This document shows positions 7,363-15,069 of a stretch of DNA of 19,950 bases, in pieces. The DNA is taken from assembly GCA_021162485.1 (NCBI GenBank), contig JAGGYP010000083.1, positions 1 through 19,950 of the forward strand. The letters run 5' to 3'. The number at the start of each line of letters is the position of its first letter. Within the stretch, counting starts at the first letter, position 1. The notes under the pieces are model-generated. The model worked only from the letters and a program-made list of their open reading frames with translations. It was not told the origin of the DNA and did not search any database. The DNA is from Thermoplasmata archaeon (GTDB lineage Archaea > Thermoplasmatota > E2 > DHVEG-1 > B8-G13). The translations under genes and the position numbers were made by a program.

Positions 7363-10300
7363 TTATGTAAATAAACCTGTAATCCAATCCAAAAATAACT
7401 TTACTTTTCTAAATATGAAATCTATTATATCATAAAACCCCTTAATAATTTCTGGTGGCATAATACCTGGCTTTACTTCTTCTATAAATAAATCTATATA
7501 TTCAGTTCCACCAACATCAAGCGGTTCTAATGTAACCTCTACTGTGGAATAATTAACACATCTAAAGTGAAGTTCTTTTCTTGGTTTTTGTGGTGATAAA
7601 TAATTTTTTTCATCTGATAGCCATACAAATTTAACATTTTTGCATATAAAAGGCTTATCTGGTTCTGCTATTTTATACCGTATATGTAGTGGTTTTAGTG
7701 GAATATATGATTGTGAAACTATTTTCGTTGGATAATACACATATGCTGTATTATTTATTATCTTTCTTCTATATTCTTTAACATATGCTTCTGCTGTTGG
7801 AATTTCATATGAGATATAAACTGTTCTTGTTTCACCTGCCCTTATATTTGATACATTTAATGTATATGAACCAAAAACCTCATCTTCACTTGCTACTAAT
7901 TTATCATTATCAAAAACTTTTATATTCCTACCATATTCTATTGGTATTTCAGAGGTTACATTATTTTGATCTTCAGTTGCCCAATTGGTTAGAGTTACTT
8001 CTAAAACAATACTAGCATTCATGCCAACATAGAAAAGAGGTGGGAACTTTTCTTTAACCATATATGTTACTGGTTTTGTCTTCATTACTATATAATGTGT
8101 ATCATTTGTATTTGGGTCTAAACTTCCACTTAATACAACATAAGGTCCATATGGTGGTGTTGTTCTAAAACCAGGCTCTGTTGGAATACCATCAATATAA
8201 ACATCAGATGAATCAACAGGTATAGAAAACATATATGAATATTTAACTATAATTGGATTGTAATTAGGACATACAACTGTCCAATTCCATATAGGATAGT
8301 CACTTACTTTAACTGGTGCATTTGTAAGGGTTTTATTTACAACTTGACAAATAACTCCTCTACCAGGAGTACCCGAGATTACTATTTTGTTTATTTGATT
8401 TATTTCTGGCTTAACAAATTCAATCCAATCAAATAATCCATCTCCATTAGTGTCCTGTATTGATGGAGGTCCATAATCGCTGTCGGTAGAAATGTCTGTC
8501 ATATATCCCGTAGTGTTATCATACACTTTACCACTAACTAATGTTTTTATTGGTGTATATGCCCATATTTTATTGTAAACAAGATCACTTGGTCCAGTTA
8601 TGTTGTAATACATATACCAAGTTGAACCAATTGTTTCATTTGATTTTATGACTGTTGGTTCTATTGTGCTTATGTATAATGTATATGTTTGTATTTCATC
8701 AGGATCTATTTCATCTATTGTCCAATTAACTATTCCCTCACTTATGTTTATATAATCTATTGTTTGTTCTATACTACCTATATACAATGTAACATATGTT
8801 TCGTCTTTAGTGCTTGTTGGTATACTTGAACTTACTGTTATATTGTAATATGTTATTGTTGAATTGTTGTGTATGCTAACTGTTTTTCTCCAGGGAACAG
8901 GATAACCAATCTCTCCATAACAATCTGGACAATCATAATAGCATCTTTGAATTCCTGCTGTTCCCCAATACCTGCATTCTCTAGGTGTAAGCGAACCCTC
9001 TGTTTTATATACAGGGCTTGTTTCATAGTAAACATCTGGGTCTATTCCCTCTCCAGGACCTAATGTTATGTTAAATACTGTAACATTACATCCATTTATT
9101 GAAACCATGCTTGAGTTTGTTGTTTGATCAGTCCCATTAACCATAACTTTTATGTTTTTGCAATCACTTGGCAAAATAAAAGTGTAAGATATATTTGAGA
9201 ATGTAAAGTAACTATCTGTGTTATTCCATGTTGTGTTATACCACCACTTTATATTCTCATCTGTGTATGGATTAACCATTGATGTTTGATTTATTGTTAC
9301 ATTTATCACATTTTCTTTCTTTAAAATTATAGCATTACTTATTGTTTTACTGTTATTTGCATTTATATCAAAGTATCCATACCATTTATCATTAGACCAT
9401 CCATTAAATGTTGTAGTATTTTCATAATAGATATTTGTAAAATTTACTATTGAATCATTGTTTGTTATGTTTAAATCTGCACTTATATACGCATAACCAC
9501 CAGCAGTAGTTACTCTATTTGTTGCTTGTTTCCATGATAACCATGTTTCTTCTAATTTATCATCATGGAACTTTGTATAAACTAATTGGGAAGCACCTGC
9601 ATTTAAACTATCAACTGTTCCAGAATTAACATCACATATACCAAAGTCGCATTCACCTTGCCATATTATGCTTTCTGCTGTTGATGTCCAATTATTAGTT
9701 ATGTTATAAGGTTTTCTATAATATACATTATCTACTGTTGATTGATATTCTGGGTTTTGTTCTCTTGTAAGATTTGTAAATGTTAAATTTCTTCTAACTT
9801 TTCTGTGACCATATATTGTAAAATTAGTATAATTTCCTGTTGTACCACCATACATCTTTATTTCATTGTTTGTTTGTGATAAATAACTGCTTAAATTTAT
9901 TTCTGTTTCACTATCAAAATCAACACCACCAGTATATACAACTGTATTTGAAACATTTAATTGTGGGTAATCTGGACTATCTGTTCCAACATTTTTGTAG
10001 TAACAAGAACTACTGTCACATTGGTATAAGTCATTTGTATCGCATGAACCAGATGGTGTGCATGCTCCTGTGCAATCCGATAATTGTCCATCACCACATT
10101 TTGTATCTGCCCATGCTGTATAACTATCAATATAACAAGTGCAAGAACCACAACTGCAACCACTATAAGAACCACACGCAGTAGAACCTGTGTTCTGATA
10201 ACTATAATGACCTGATGTGTCACATGAACAAGAACCAGTATCACAACCACATCCACTATAAGATCCACATTTTGTAGAACCAGTATTCTGCACTTCACCT

Positions 10301-11313
10301 CCCGCACTGCAAGTACAACCAGAACATGTTTCTAATGTCCATCCAGAGGGGCATACTCCAGTGCAAGAAGTATCTGGTGAAATACTATATTGTGCTGTTG
10401 TTTTTGCTTGTTCAGAACATGTTCTTGAACTCCATGAGTAAGATGGTACTGGACATGAAGCACTAGTTGAACATGCACTATCAGAATAACATGTTAATGA
10501 TGTTGTTGAACAACTAGTACAAGATGATGAACATAAGACAGTGTCACAATAACCAGTATATGAACCTGGCGATACACCTGGTGACCTTGGCATATATTTT
10601 CCTCCTGGGGTACATGTTGAAACCCAACCAGTATCACATGAAAAAGATTGTGATGGTGTTTGTGCTTGTGGAACTGAGGTGCATGTATTTGGCGAACTAC
10701 CACATTCTGAATTAACAATATTATATGATTGTGAGCATGTTATTTGTTCGCCACCCACATTGTTCTGACTACCACCAGTTACACTTACTAAATATGCACT
10801 TATGCCTGGGTAATAAAGACCATCACCAATCATGTATGTTGAACCACAAGTTAATACTAAACCAGAACCAGAACCTTGATATCTCCTTTGGCATGAACAA
10901 CTTGTTGCACTCTCCCCTTGACCTGATGTTGTACAATCTGGAGCATAGTAATATAAATTGCACTCGCTTGATGTGGCTGTTTTTGTACATTTTATTGTAC
11001 AACTATACTTTGTGTAAACAGTGCATTTATATGTATCATAAACTTTGCAAGTATAGTGCCTTGAAGACATACTTCTTGTATTACAATGAGTTTCCCATAC
11101 TGGTGTTGCAAATCCTGTCATATTACTATATATCTTCCAATCATAAGCATCTGTTAAATTAAGGTATTCAGTATGATATGAATCGGGATTAACTGTTGAT
11201 GTACTCTCTAAATACTCCCAAACAATACCTGTTGCACCAGGATCTATTAAACTATAAGAGTAATTAAACATAAATAAGGAAATTATGAGCAATGTTATTT
11301 TTTTTATATCCAT
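7363..11313 (-). CDS. Giant cysteine-rich secreted surface protein, 1316 aa
   Basis: The start is placed at ATG 11313 because an AGGTGG Shine-Dalgarno lies just upstream; an in-frame ATG five codons earlier would contain that site. A signal peptide (MDIKKITLLIISLFMFNYSYS) is followed by a region, residues about 76-436, holding roughly 44 cysteines in Ser/Gly/Thr-rich sequence, including a 31-residue tandem duplication. The remainder is Asn-Thr-rich and Ig-like, with many sequons and few Cys. A calcium-loop-like DTNGDGLFDWIEF lies near residue 955. The C-terminus ends in an amphipathic helix (FIFRKVKLFLDWITGLFT) instead of a clear membrane span. It overlaps the signal peptidase gene by 10 nt, and a CPHC oxidoreductase lies one gene further up. 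This is probably a disulfide-stabilised spike or surface fibre; no family is recognised. Confidence 0.85.
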   Translation of the reverse strand: MDIKKITLLIISLFMFNYSYSLIDPGATGIVWEYLESTSTVNPDSYHTEYLNLTDAYDWKIYSNMTGFATPVWETHCNTRSMSSRHYTCKVYDTYKCTVYTKYSCTIKCTKTATSSECNLYYYAPDCTTSGQGESATSCSCQRRYQGSGSGLVLTCGSTYMIGDGLYYPGISAYLVSVTGGSQNNVGGEQITCSQSYNIVNSECGSSPNTCTSVPQAQTPSQSFSCDTGWVSTCTPGGKYMPRSPGVSPGSYTGYCDTVLCSSSCTSCSTTSLTCYSDSACSTSASCPVPSYSWSSRTCSEQAKTTAQYSISPDTSCTGVCPSGWTLETCSGCTCSAGGEVQNTGSTKCGSYSGCGCDTGSCSCDTSGHYSYQNTGSTACGSYSGCSCGSCTCYIDSYTAWADTKCGDGQLSDCTGACTPSGSCDTNDLYQCDSSSCYYKNVGTDSPDYPQLNVSNTVVYTGGVDFDSETEINLSSYLSQTNNEIKMYGGTTGNYTNFTIYGHRKVRRNLTFTNLTREQNPEYQSTVDNVYYRKPYNITNNWTSTAESIIWQGECDFGICDVNSGTVDSLNAGASQLVYTKFHDDKLEETWLSWKQATNRVTTAGGYAYISADLNITNNDSIVNFTNIYYENTTTFNGWSNDKWYGYFDINANNSKTISNAIILKKENVINVTINQTSMVNPYTDENIKWWYNTTWNNTDSYFTFSNISYTFILPSDCKNIKVMVNGTDQTTNSSMVSINGCNVTVFNITLGPGEGIDPDVYYETSPVYKTEGSLTPRECRYWGTAGIQRCYYDCPDCYGEIGYPVPWRKTVSIHNNSTITYYNITVSSSIPTSTKDETYVTLYIGSIEQTIDYINISEGIVNWTIDEIDPDEIQTYTLYISTIEPTVIKSNETIGSTWYMYYNITGPSDLVYNKIWAYTPIKTLVSGKVYDNTTGYMTDISTDSDYGPPSIQDTNGDGLFDWIEFVKPEINQINKIVISGTPGRGVICQVVNKTLTNAPVKVSDYPIWNWTVVCPNYNPIIVKYSYMFSIPVDSSDVYIDGIPTEPGFRTTPPYGPYVVLSGSLDPNTNDTHYIVMKTKPVTYMVKEKFPPLFYVGMNASIVLEVTLTNWATEDQNNVTSEIPIEYGRNIKVFDNDKLVASEDEVFGSYTLNVSNIRAGETRTVYISYEIPTAEAYVKEYRRKIINNTAYVYYPTKIVSQSYIPLKPLHIRYKIAEPDKPFICKNVKFVWLSDEKNYLSPQKPRKELHFRCVNYSTVEVTLEPLDVGGTEYIDLFIEEVKPGIMPPEIIKGFYDIIDFIFRKVKLFLDWITGLFT
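10160..10297. repeat. 93-bp tandem duplication encoding a 31-aa Cys-rich unit
   Basis: The segment beginning CCACTATAAGA at 10160 recurs, diverged, 93 bp later at 10253. On the protein level the units begin QNTGSTKCGSYSGCGC and QNTGSTACGSYSGCSC. The second copy is incomplete at its far side. This indicates growth of the cysteine-rich domain by in-frame duplication. Confidence 0.7.
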
Positions 11314-11684
11314 GCAACCACCTTGCATATAATATCATCTACTTTAACACATATAGGATCTGTATATTTATTATTATCACCTTTTGTTATATAACATTCA
11401 CCTTTTTTTCCAACTATCCTATGGGCTATGTTTATAATAGGGCGATTTCCAACATAAAATCTGCCTTTTGGTGCTTTATATATTATGATATCACCTATTT
11501 TATAATTTGTTGATTTAATACATAGCAATATTGTTGTTTCATTACTCATTGTGGGATACATAGAATGACCTATTGCTGTTCTTATATCAACAAAACCAAT
11601 AATTATTAGAACACATAATAAAATGTAAAGTAAACTAAAAAAAAATATAAAATGTTTTAAGAAATCTTTTATGTGTTTTTGCAT
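11304..11684 (-). CDS. Signal peptidase I, archaeal/ER (Sec11) type, 126 aa
   Basis: A single transmembrane segment (residues 11-31) is followed by GHSMYPTM, which holds the presumed nucleophile Ser41. Next come GDIIIY and NIAHRIVG, in which His88 takes the place of the bacterial lysine, as in archaeal and ER enzymes. Then comes ITKGDNNKYTD, with Asp103 and Asp109 as expected of box E. All catalytic boxes are present, although at 126 aa it is short for the family and has no C-terminal membrane span. The start at ATG 11684 follows a GGGTGAG Shine-Dalgarno; a GTG four codons earlier is in frame but overlaps that site. It overlaps the thioredoxin-like gene by 16 nt and the giant Cys-rich gene by 10 nt. 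It likely removes signal peptides from the exported proteins of this locus, possibly as a dedicated copy. Confidence 0.9.
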   Translation of the reverse strand: MQKHIKDFLKHFIFFFSLLYILLCVLIIIGFVDIRTAIGHSMYPTMSNETTILLCIKSTNYKIGDIIIYKAPKGRFYVGNRPIINIAHRIVGKKGECYITKGDNNKYTDPICVKVDDIICKVVAWI

Positions 11685-12148
11685 TCTCTCACCCACTCAT
11701 TAAACAGGTCCTCTGACATCTCCCCAGTATGTGATTTCCCTGTCCTTATGCAATAAAAGTGAGGTACATATCCATTAAATCCGAATTTTGTGAAGTTTAG
11801 ATCGCTGTAACATGTTGAATTAACTGCATCAATCCAATACCACTTCATATCTGAAGATTCAACCAAGGGTTTCATTTTTGTACAATGTGGGCAAGTACTC
11901 ATATAAATAAACACTCCATCATAACTTTTGTTGTCAAAACTTTTACTGCAATCATTTTTCCATGAAACTTGTGGCTGTTGATTGTTGTTTGTTGGTTGTA
12001 TTTTACTGAATAAATTATAAATAAATGAAACTTTGTTGTCTATGTCTGAAAGCCTGTTGTTAAAGTATACCATAGTAAAAGCATACACAACAAATAACAA
12101 CACCGCTATTACTCTGATATATATGTTGATATCTACTTTGTTCTTCAA
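11669..12148 (-). CDS. Membrane-anchored thioredoxin-fold protein with CPHC motif, 159 aa
   Basis: One N-terminal transmembrane segment (about 10-29) is followed by a linker and an extracytoplasmic domain. The domain carries VFIYMSTCPHCTKMKPLVE (Cys86-Pro-His-Cys89), the active-site dipeptide typical of DsbA-like oxidants, and GYVPHFYC, with Pro129 as the candidate cis-proline opposite it. Further cysteines at 67, 113, 133 and 156 may form structural disulfides. The start codon is TTG, supported by GGGGGTGGT five nt upstream and a two-base gap after the previous stop. Position, topology and motif point to a disulfide-forming or isomerising enzyme acting outside the membrane. The cysteine-rich 1316-aa protein two genes downstream is the obvious candidate substrate. 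A DsbD- or VKOR-like redox partner is not visible here. Confidence 0.85.
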   Translation of the reverse strand: MKNKVDINIYIRVIAVLLFVVYAFTMVYFNNRLSDIDNKVSFIYNLFSKIQPTNNNQQPQVSWKNDCSKSFDNKSYDGVFIYMSTCPHCTKMKPLVESSDMKWYWIDAVNSTCYSDLNFTKFGFNGYVPHFYCIRTGKSHTGEMSEDLFNEWVRECKNT

Positions 12149-12149
12149 T

Positions 12150-12914
12150 TTACCACCCCCAAAGGCTCATTATCACACTGGCAAAAATACTTTCACCAGC
12201 ACTTTGAAATGAGAGAGCATTCATATTCCAAATCCAATGTGCAAATATTGGTGTTATTATAACTATTTCACCAAAGTGAAGTGGAGATTTCTTTATGAAA
12301 TAAAATATCATACCTATTATAAACCAAAACATTCCAATTATAACAGTGAATATATAACTCATTAAATTTACACCCCAACCTATATGCAATAATGCCCATT
12401 GTAATGTTGCTAATAAGAAACCAAGCAATATTGATTCATTTTTACTCTTTTTAAAATCTCTTGCAATCCAATTTGCATTTATTATACCAAATCCCATTTT
12501 TAAAACTTCTTCACTAAATGAATTAACAAAAACAGCAAGTGCTTTAACAACTACTGCTGTGTCTATTAATGAGAATGATAACTTAAAAGAAAGTGGCAAT
12601 GGGTATATTGCTAAATGCATTAACTTGCTTTTTGCAAGTAAAAATAACAAATGTCCGCTTAATAGTCCAATGGCAATATATACAGGATAACGCCAGTATT
12701 GTTTATTAACATCCAAACCCAATTTATCAGTAATGTTTTCAAATCCAACAGAACCTATCCAGAATATGACTGCACTTATCATAACCCAATAGAATACAAA
12801 GATATTTAACCCACCTTCCTCAGTTTGAGATAAAATTATGAATATTAAGCAATATAACCATAAACTTAAAGAAGCAATTTTTGATTTTGGTGCAAAGGGA
12901 AATGGTTCTGACAT
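12150..12914 (-). CDS. PrsW/CPBP-superfamily intramembrane metalloprotease-like protein, 254 aa
   Basis: Seven to eight hydrophobic segments are visible. Three motif blocks fit the Abi/CPBP/PrsW superfamily. The first is NSFSEEVLKMGF with Glu135, Glu136 and Lys139, an EExxK pattern as in PrsW and not the EExxxR of CAAX proteases. The second is LATLQWALLHIGWG with His177. The third is FAHWIWNMN with His226 and Asn230. These residues would bind the catalytic metal within the membrane. Known relatives include CAAX-processing Rce1, bacteriocin immunity proteins and the regulator-cleaving PrsW. The gene heads the minus-strand unit that continues into the thioredoxin-like, signal peptidase and giant Cys-rich genes, so processing of exported proteins is plausible. 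No Shine-Dalgarno is present, and TATA-like sequence lies upstream. Confidence 0.8.
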   Translation of the reverse strand: MSEPFPFAPKSKIASLSLWLYCLIFIILSQTEEGGLNIFVFYWVMISAVIFWIGSVGFENITDKLGLDVNKQYWRYPVYIAIGLLSGHLLFLLAKSKLMHLAIYPLPLSFKLSFSLIDTAVVVKALAVFVNSFSEEVLKMGFGIINANWIARDFKKSKNESILLGFLLATLQWALLHIGWGVNLMSYIFTVIIGMFWFIIGMIFYFIKKSPLHFGEIVIITPIFAHWIWNMNALSFQSAGESIFASVIMSLWGW

Positions 12915-12916
12915 AT

Positions 12917-12950
12917 ATTTTTATATATTTCTTATCACTTAAATATTTTT
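12917..12950 (-). promoter_or_regulatory. Promoter region of the protease / thioredoxin / signal peptidase / Cys-rich unit
   Basis: Minus-strand AAATATATAAAAATAT (12915-12930) and AAAAATATTTAAG (12938-12950) are both TATA-like. The second is nearer the expected distance from ATG 12914. Which one is used cannot be decided by eye. Confidence 0.4.
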
Positions 12951-12953
12951 TCT

Positions 12954-12978
12954 AAAAAAAATAAAAAAATAATAAAAA
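12954..12978 (-). terminator. T-rich terminator of the 16298-12982 operon
   Basis: Reading the minus strand after the stop at 12982, the sequence has four successive T-runs (CCTTTTTATTATTTTTTTAT, then eight T). This is a strong candidate for intrinsic termination by archaeal RNA polymerase. It separates two minus-strand units. Confidence 0.55.
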
Positions 12979-12981
12979 GGT

Positions 12982-13281
12982 TTACAATTGGGCGACAAGC
13001 CATTCCTTAATTCTGTATGCTAAACCTCCTAACAGTGCCCCTAAAATAGAAGAAATTAATGTTGCTAATGGTATAATTATTATTGTTATTGATCCTATCC
13101 AAGATAACACTTGTGTATTAAAAGTTCCTAAAAGGAACGAATAATTAACACCAAGTAAACTTAATATAAATGTAATCACTGCCAAAATGATTCCCCAGAA
13201 ACCTCCTGCTATCGCTGTTTTCTTCCAATCCTTAGTGTCGCCATATATACCATATCCAATTAGTGTATCTATTCCTAACAT
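12982..13281 (-). CDS. Small hydrophobic membrane protein, 99 aa
   Basis: A short N-terminus (MLGIDTLIGYGIYGDTKDWKK) precedes a glycine-rich first hydrophobic segment (about 23-43). A second long hydrophobic stretch (about 58-92) contains small-residue repeats (LISSILGALLGGLAYR). The start has a textbook AGGTGA Shine-Dalgarno six nt upstream. The gene ends the operon before a T-rich terminator. No family is recognised. Size, two to three hydrophobic helices and small-residue packing resemble membrane-embedded coat proteins of spindle-shaped or enveloped archaeal viruses, but they equally fit many small membrane proteins, so that idea is weak. Confidence 0.75.
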   Translation of the reverse strand: MLGIDTLIGYGIYGDTKDWKKTAIAGGFWGIILAVITFILSLLGVNYSFLLGTFNTQVLSWIGSITIIIIPLATLISSILGALLGGLAYRIKEWLVAQL

Positions 13282-13305
13282 TTTTTCACCTCATACTTTT
13301 CCCCT

Positions 13306-14016
13306 TTAAATTACACCGAAAATCAATAATGCACCACCGATTAAACTTAAGGGGAATAGTATCATTCCAATTGTTTTGGCAATTTTAATATATTGTGTAT
13401 ATGCCCATTTTCCATATTCCCAGTTCCAATAATCTATTGCCAATGTTGTAAATCCTAATGTTTCACATGATTTTTCAGTGTATGTTGTATCTTGAACATA
13501 CATTATTGTTATGTATTTACCATACTGTAAATTTTTTGGATCTACTGTAAATTTTATTTCTGCTGACCTTTGTCCAGGTGCTATTTCTCCTATATTCTTC
13601 TCATATGATGCAACCACTACGCTTGATGTACATGGGGAAGAACCGCAATATACTCTTTTTAAATAACATTTCTCATCAACTAATCTTATATTATACTTAT
13701 CCACTGGTCCATATACTTCAAATGACACTACTCCATTTTTAATTGGTCTTGGAGAAGAACTTGAAACCTGTACATAACCACCAAAAACAACTTGATCACC
13801 TGTTGTATATATAGATAACTTTGGTATTCCACTTATTGTTCCTGGTCCCTCTGTTCTAACCCACTTTGCTACTGCAATTCTATTTCCAGAGGTATCTGTT
13901 CTGCTGTATATTTCCATAGGTACAATGCTAAACTGCAACACTCCAGCATATATTATAAATGATCCTACTAATCCTATCACTGTCAATATAATGCCTATTA
14001 ACATTTTTCTTTCCAT
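13306..14016 (-). CDS. Membrane protein with beta-rich extracytoplasmic domain, 236 aa
   Basis: Transmembrane segments at about 5-28 and 208-234 flank a roughly 175-residue hydrophilic domain. That domain is rich in predicted strands (VVFGGYVQVSSSSPRP, KNGVVSFEVYGPV, and SAEIKFTVDPKNLQYGKYIT) and has four cysteines (DEKCYLKRVYCGSSPC and KSCETL), suggesting an Ig-like fold with disulfides. The start follows a GGGTGAT Shine-Dalgarno that is embedded in the stop region of the upstream gene (TGATAA), so the two are translationally linked. It is related in style to its operon neighbours of 226 and 164 aa, all of which are membrane-tethered ectodomains. Function unknown. Confidence 0.8.
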   Translation of the reverse strand: MERKMLIGIILTVIGLVGSFIIYAGVLQFSIVPMEIYSRTDTSGNRIAVAKWVRTEGPGTISGIPKLSIYTTGDQVVFGGYVQVSSSSPRPIKNGVVSFEVYGPVDKYNIRLVDEKCYLKRVYCGSSPCTSSVVVASYEKNIGEIAPGQRSAEIKFTVDPKNLQYGKYITIMYVQDTTYTEKSCETLGFTTLAIDYWNWEYGKWAYTQYIKIAKTIGMILFPLSLIGGALLIFGVI

Positions 14017-14022
14017 TTTTTA

Positions 14023-14703
14023 TCACCCGAATAAACTCCTAAACAAACTTAACAACACATCACCAATAGTTTTTCTTATACTAACTATTGGTTTTTCTTC
14101 TGTTGTTGTTGTAGGAGGAGCATTACATTTGCCATTTGAACAACCATATATGCATGTTGTACAATCTACCCATGAACAATCTGATTTTTGATAACATTTT
14201 GTATATTTATCTTTACATTTATAACCAGCGGTACAAGTATCTTGTGCAACAACCCTTATACTTGTTGGATATTCCTCTGTTAATATTGTTTTTCCATTAT
14301 CACATGGAATTTCTGCTAATAAACTATATGTTCCTAAAGGAAAATCATTGGGTATATTACAACTATATGTTGCTCTCCATCCAATAACTCCACCAGCATA
14401 AGACCATTTGCTTATTGTACAATCTAAAGTATGAGAACCTAACAATACTCTTATTGGTGCTTTTGATACATCTATTGATGAGTAATAATAAACATGGCAT
14501 TCATCCGTGCTTCTTACACTCTCTGTTCCATATGGTTGATCATATATCCATGCTTCAATATAACCACTTAATGTTCCTCCCCTTTCAACTTCTGGTGTTT
14601 TTGAGTATATCAATGAGAATGTTGGTATAAATGGTGATGCTATTGCTAGTCCTATGAGTATTACAAAGAATGCAAGAACAACCCACTCATATTTTATTTT
14701 CAA
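14023..14703 (-). CDS. Membrane-anchored protein with Cys-rich C-terminal module, 226 aa
   Basis: An N-terminal anchor (residues 7-30) is followed by an Ig-like region. It contains GGTLSGYIEAWIYD and GTYSLLAEIPCDNG, strand patterns like those of CARDB/NEW3-type modules. Residues 157-193 hold eight cysteines in 37 residues (CTAGYKCKDKYTKCYQKSDC and the following WVDC, CIYGC and KC), probably a compact disulfide knot. A Thr-rich linker (PPTTTTEEK) leads to a terminal amphipathic helix, VSIRKTIGDVLLSLFRSLFG. The start codon is TTG, preceded by AAGGAGGG, so the unusual start is well supported. It could be a substrate of the CPHC oxidoreductase encoded downstream. Function otherwise unknown. Confidence 0.8.
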   Translation of the reverse strand: MKIKYEWVVLAFFVILIGLAIASPFIPTFSLIYSKTPEVERGGTLSGYIEAWIYDQPYGTESVRSTDECHVYYYSSIDVSKAPIRVLLGSHTLDCTISKWSYAGGVIGWRATYSCNIPNDFPLGTYSLLAEIPCDNGKTILTEEYPTSIRVVAQDTCTAGYKCKDKYTKCYQKSDCSWVDCTTCIYGCSNGKCNAPPTTTTEEKPIVSIRKTIGDVLLSLFRSLFG

Positions 14704-14706
14704 TTT

Positions 14707-15069
14707 TTAACCCTCCTTGATTACTTTAATCATGTCTGTTATTTTTTTCATTTTTGTGAATATTGCTATCACATAACCTGTTATATATATTATAACAAGT
14801 GAAACAAATAAAGTAAATAAATCCAATTGATATATATAATAGGATGTTAGAAAACCAAGTAAAGCACCACATATAGCACCATAATTTCTTCCTACCCTTA
14901 ACTTTACTATAATAAGTGAAGTAGAGTATATAAATACCATTATACCTCCAATTACTGCTAAAGGAAGTTTTATTGTGCTTAATACATAGTTTATAGAGAA
15001 TAGGGATAATATAAGTAAAACTATTGAAATCAATGAGAATACAATCATTGTTTGACCTTTTTTATTCAT
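14707..15069 (-). CDS. Four-TM membrane protein with KKGQ N-terminus, 120 aa
   Basis: The start at ATG 15069 gives MNKKGQTMIVFSLISI, preceded by GGTTGAT, which is close to the consensus GGTGAT. A TTG three codons upstream is also in frame. Four hydrophobic segments lie at about 7-25, 30-50, 59-75 and 80-100, with a basic C-terminal tail (TKMKKITDMIKVIKEG). The KKGQ before the first hydrophobic stretch resembles class III (archaellin/pilin-type) signal sequences, but the rest is a polytopic membrane protein unlike pilins, so cleavage is uncertain. It overlaps the upstream gene by 8 nt. No family is recognised. Confidence 0.75.
   Translation of the reverse strand: MNKKGQTMIVFSLISIVLLILSLFSINYVLSTIKLPLAVIGGIMVFIYSTSLIIVKLRVGRNYGAICGALLGFLTSYYIYQLDLFTLFVSLVIIYITGYVIAIFTKMKKITDMIKVIKEG

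Noticed and set aside
10725..11162. 145-codon plus-strand frame opposite the Cys-rich gene
   Set aside because: His/Tyr/Leu-rich nonsense composition typical of the antisense of Cys/Ser/Thr-rich coding; no Shine-Dalgarno or promoter. The same applies to the frames at 9840-10184, 9957-10307 and 10494-10718.
11685..11696. GTG start for the signal peptidase
   Set aside because: It overlaps the GGGTGAG Shine-Dalgarno that serves the ATG at 11684.
13124..13138. Short inverted repeat GTTCCT/AGGAAC in the 99-aa gene
   Set aside because: Six-bp arms are expected by chance at this length and it lies within codons with no regulatory context.
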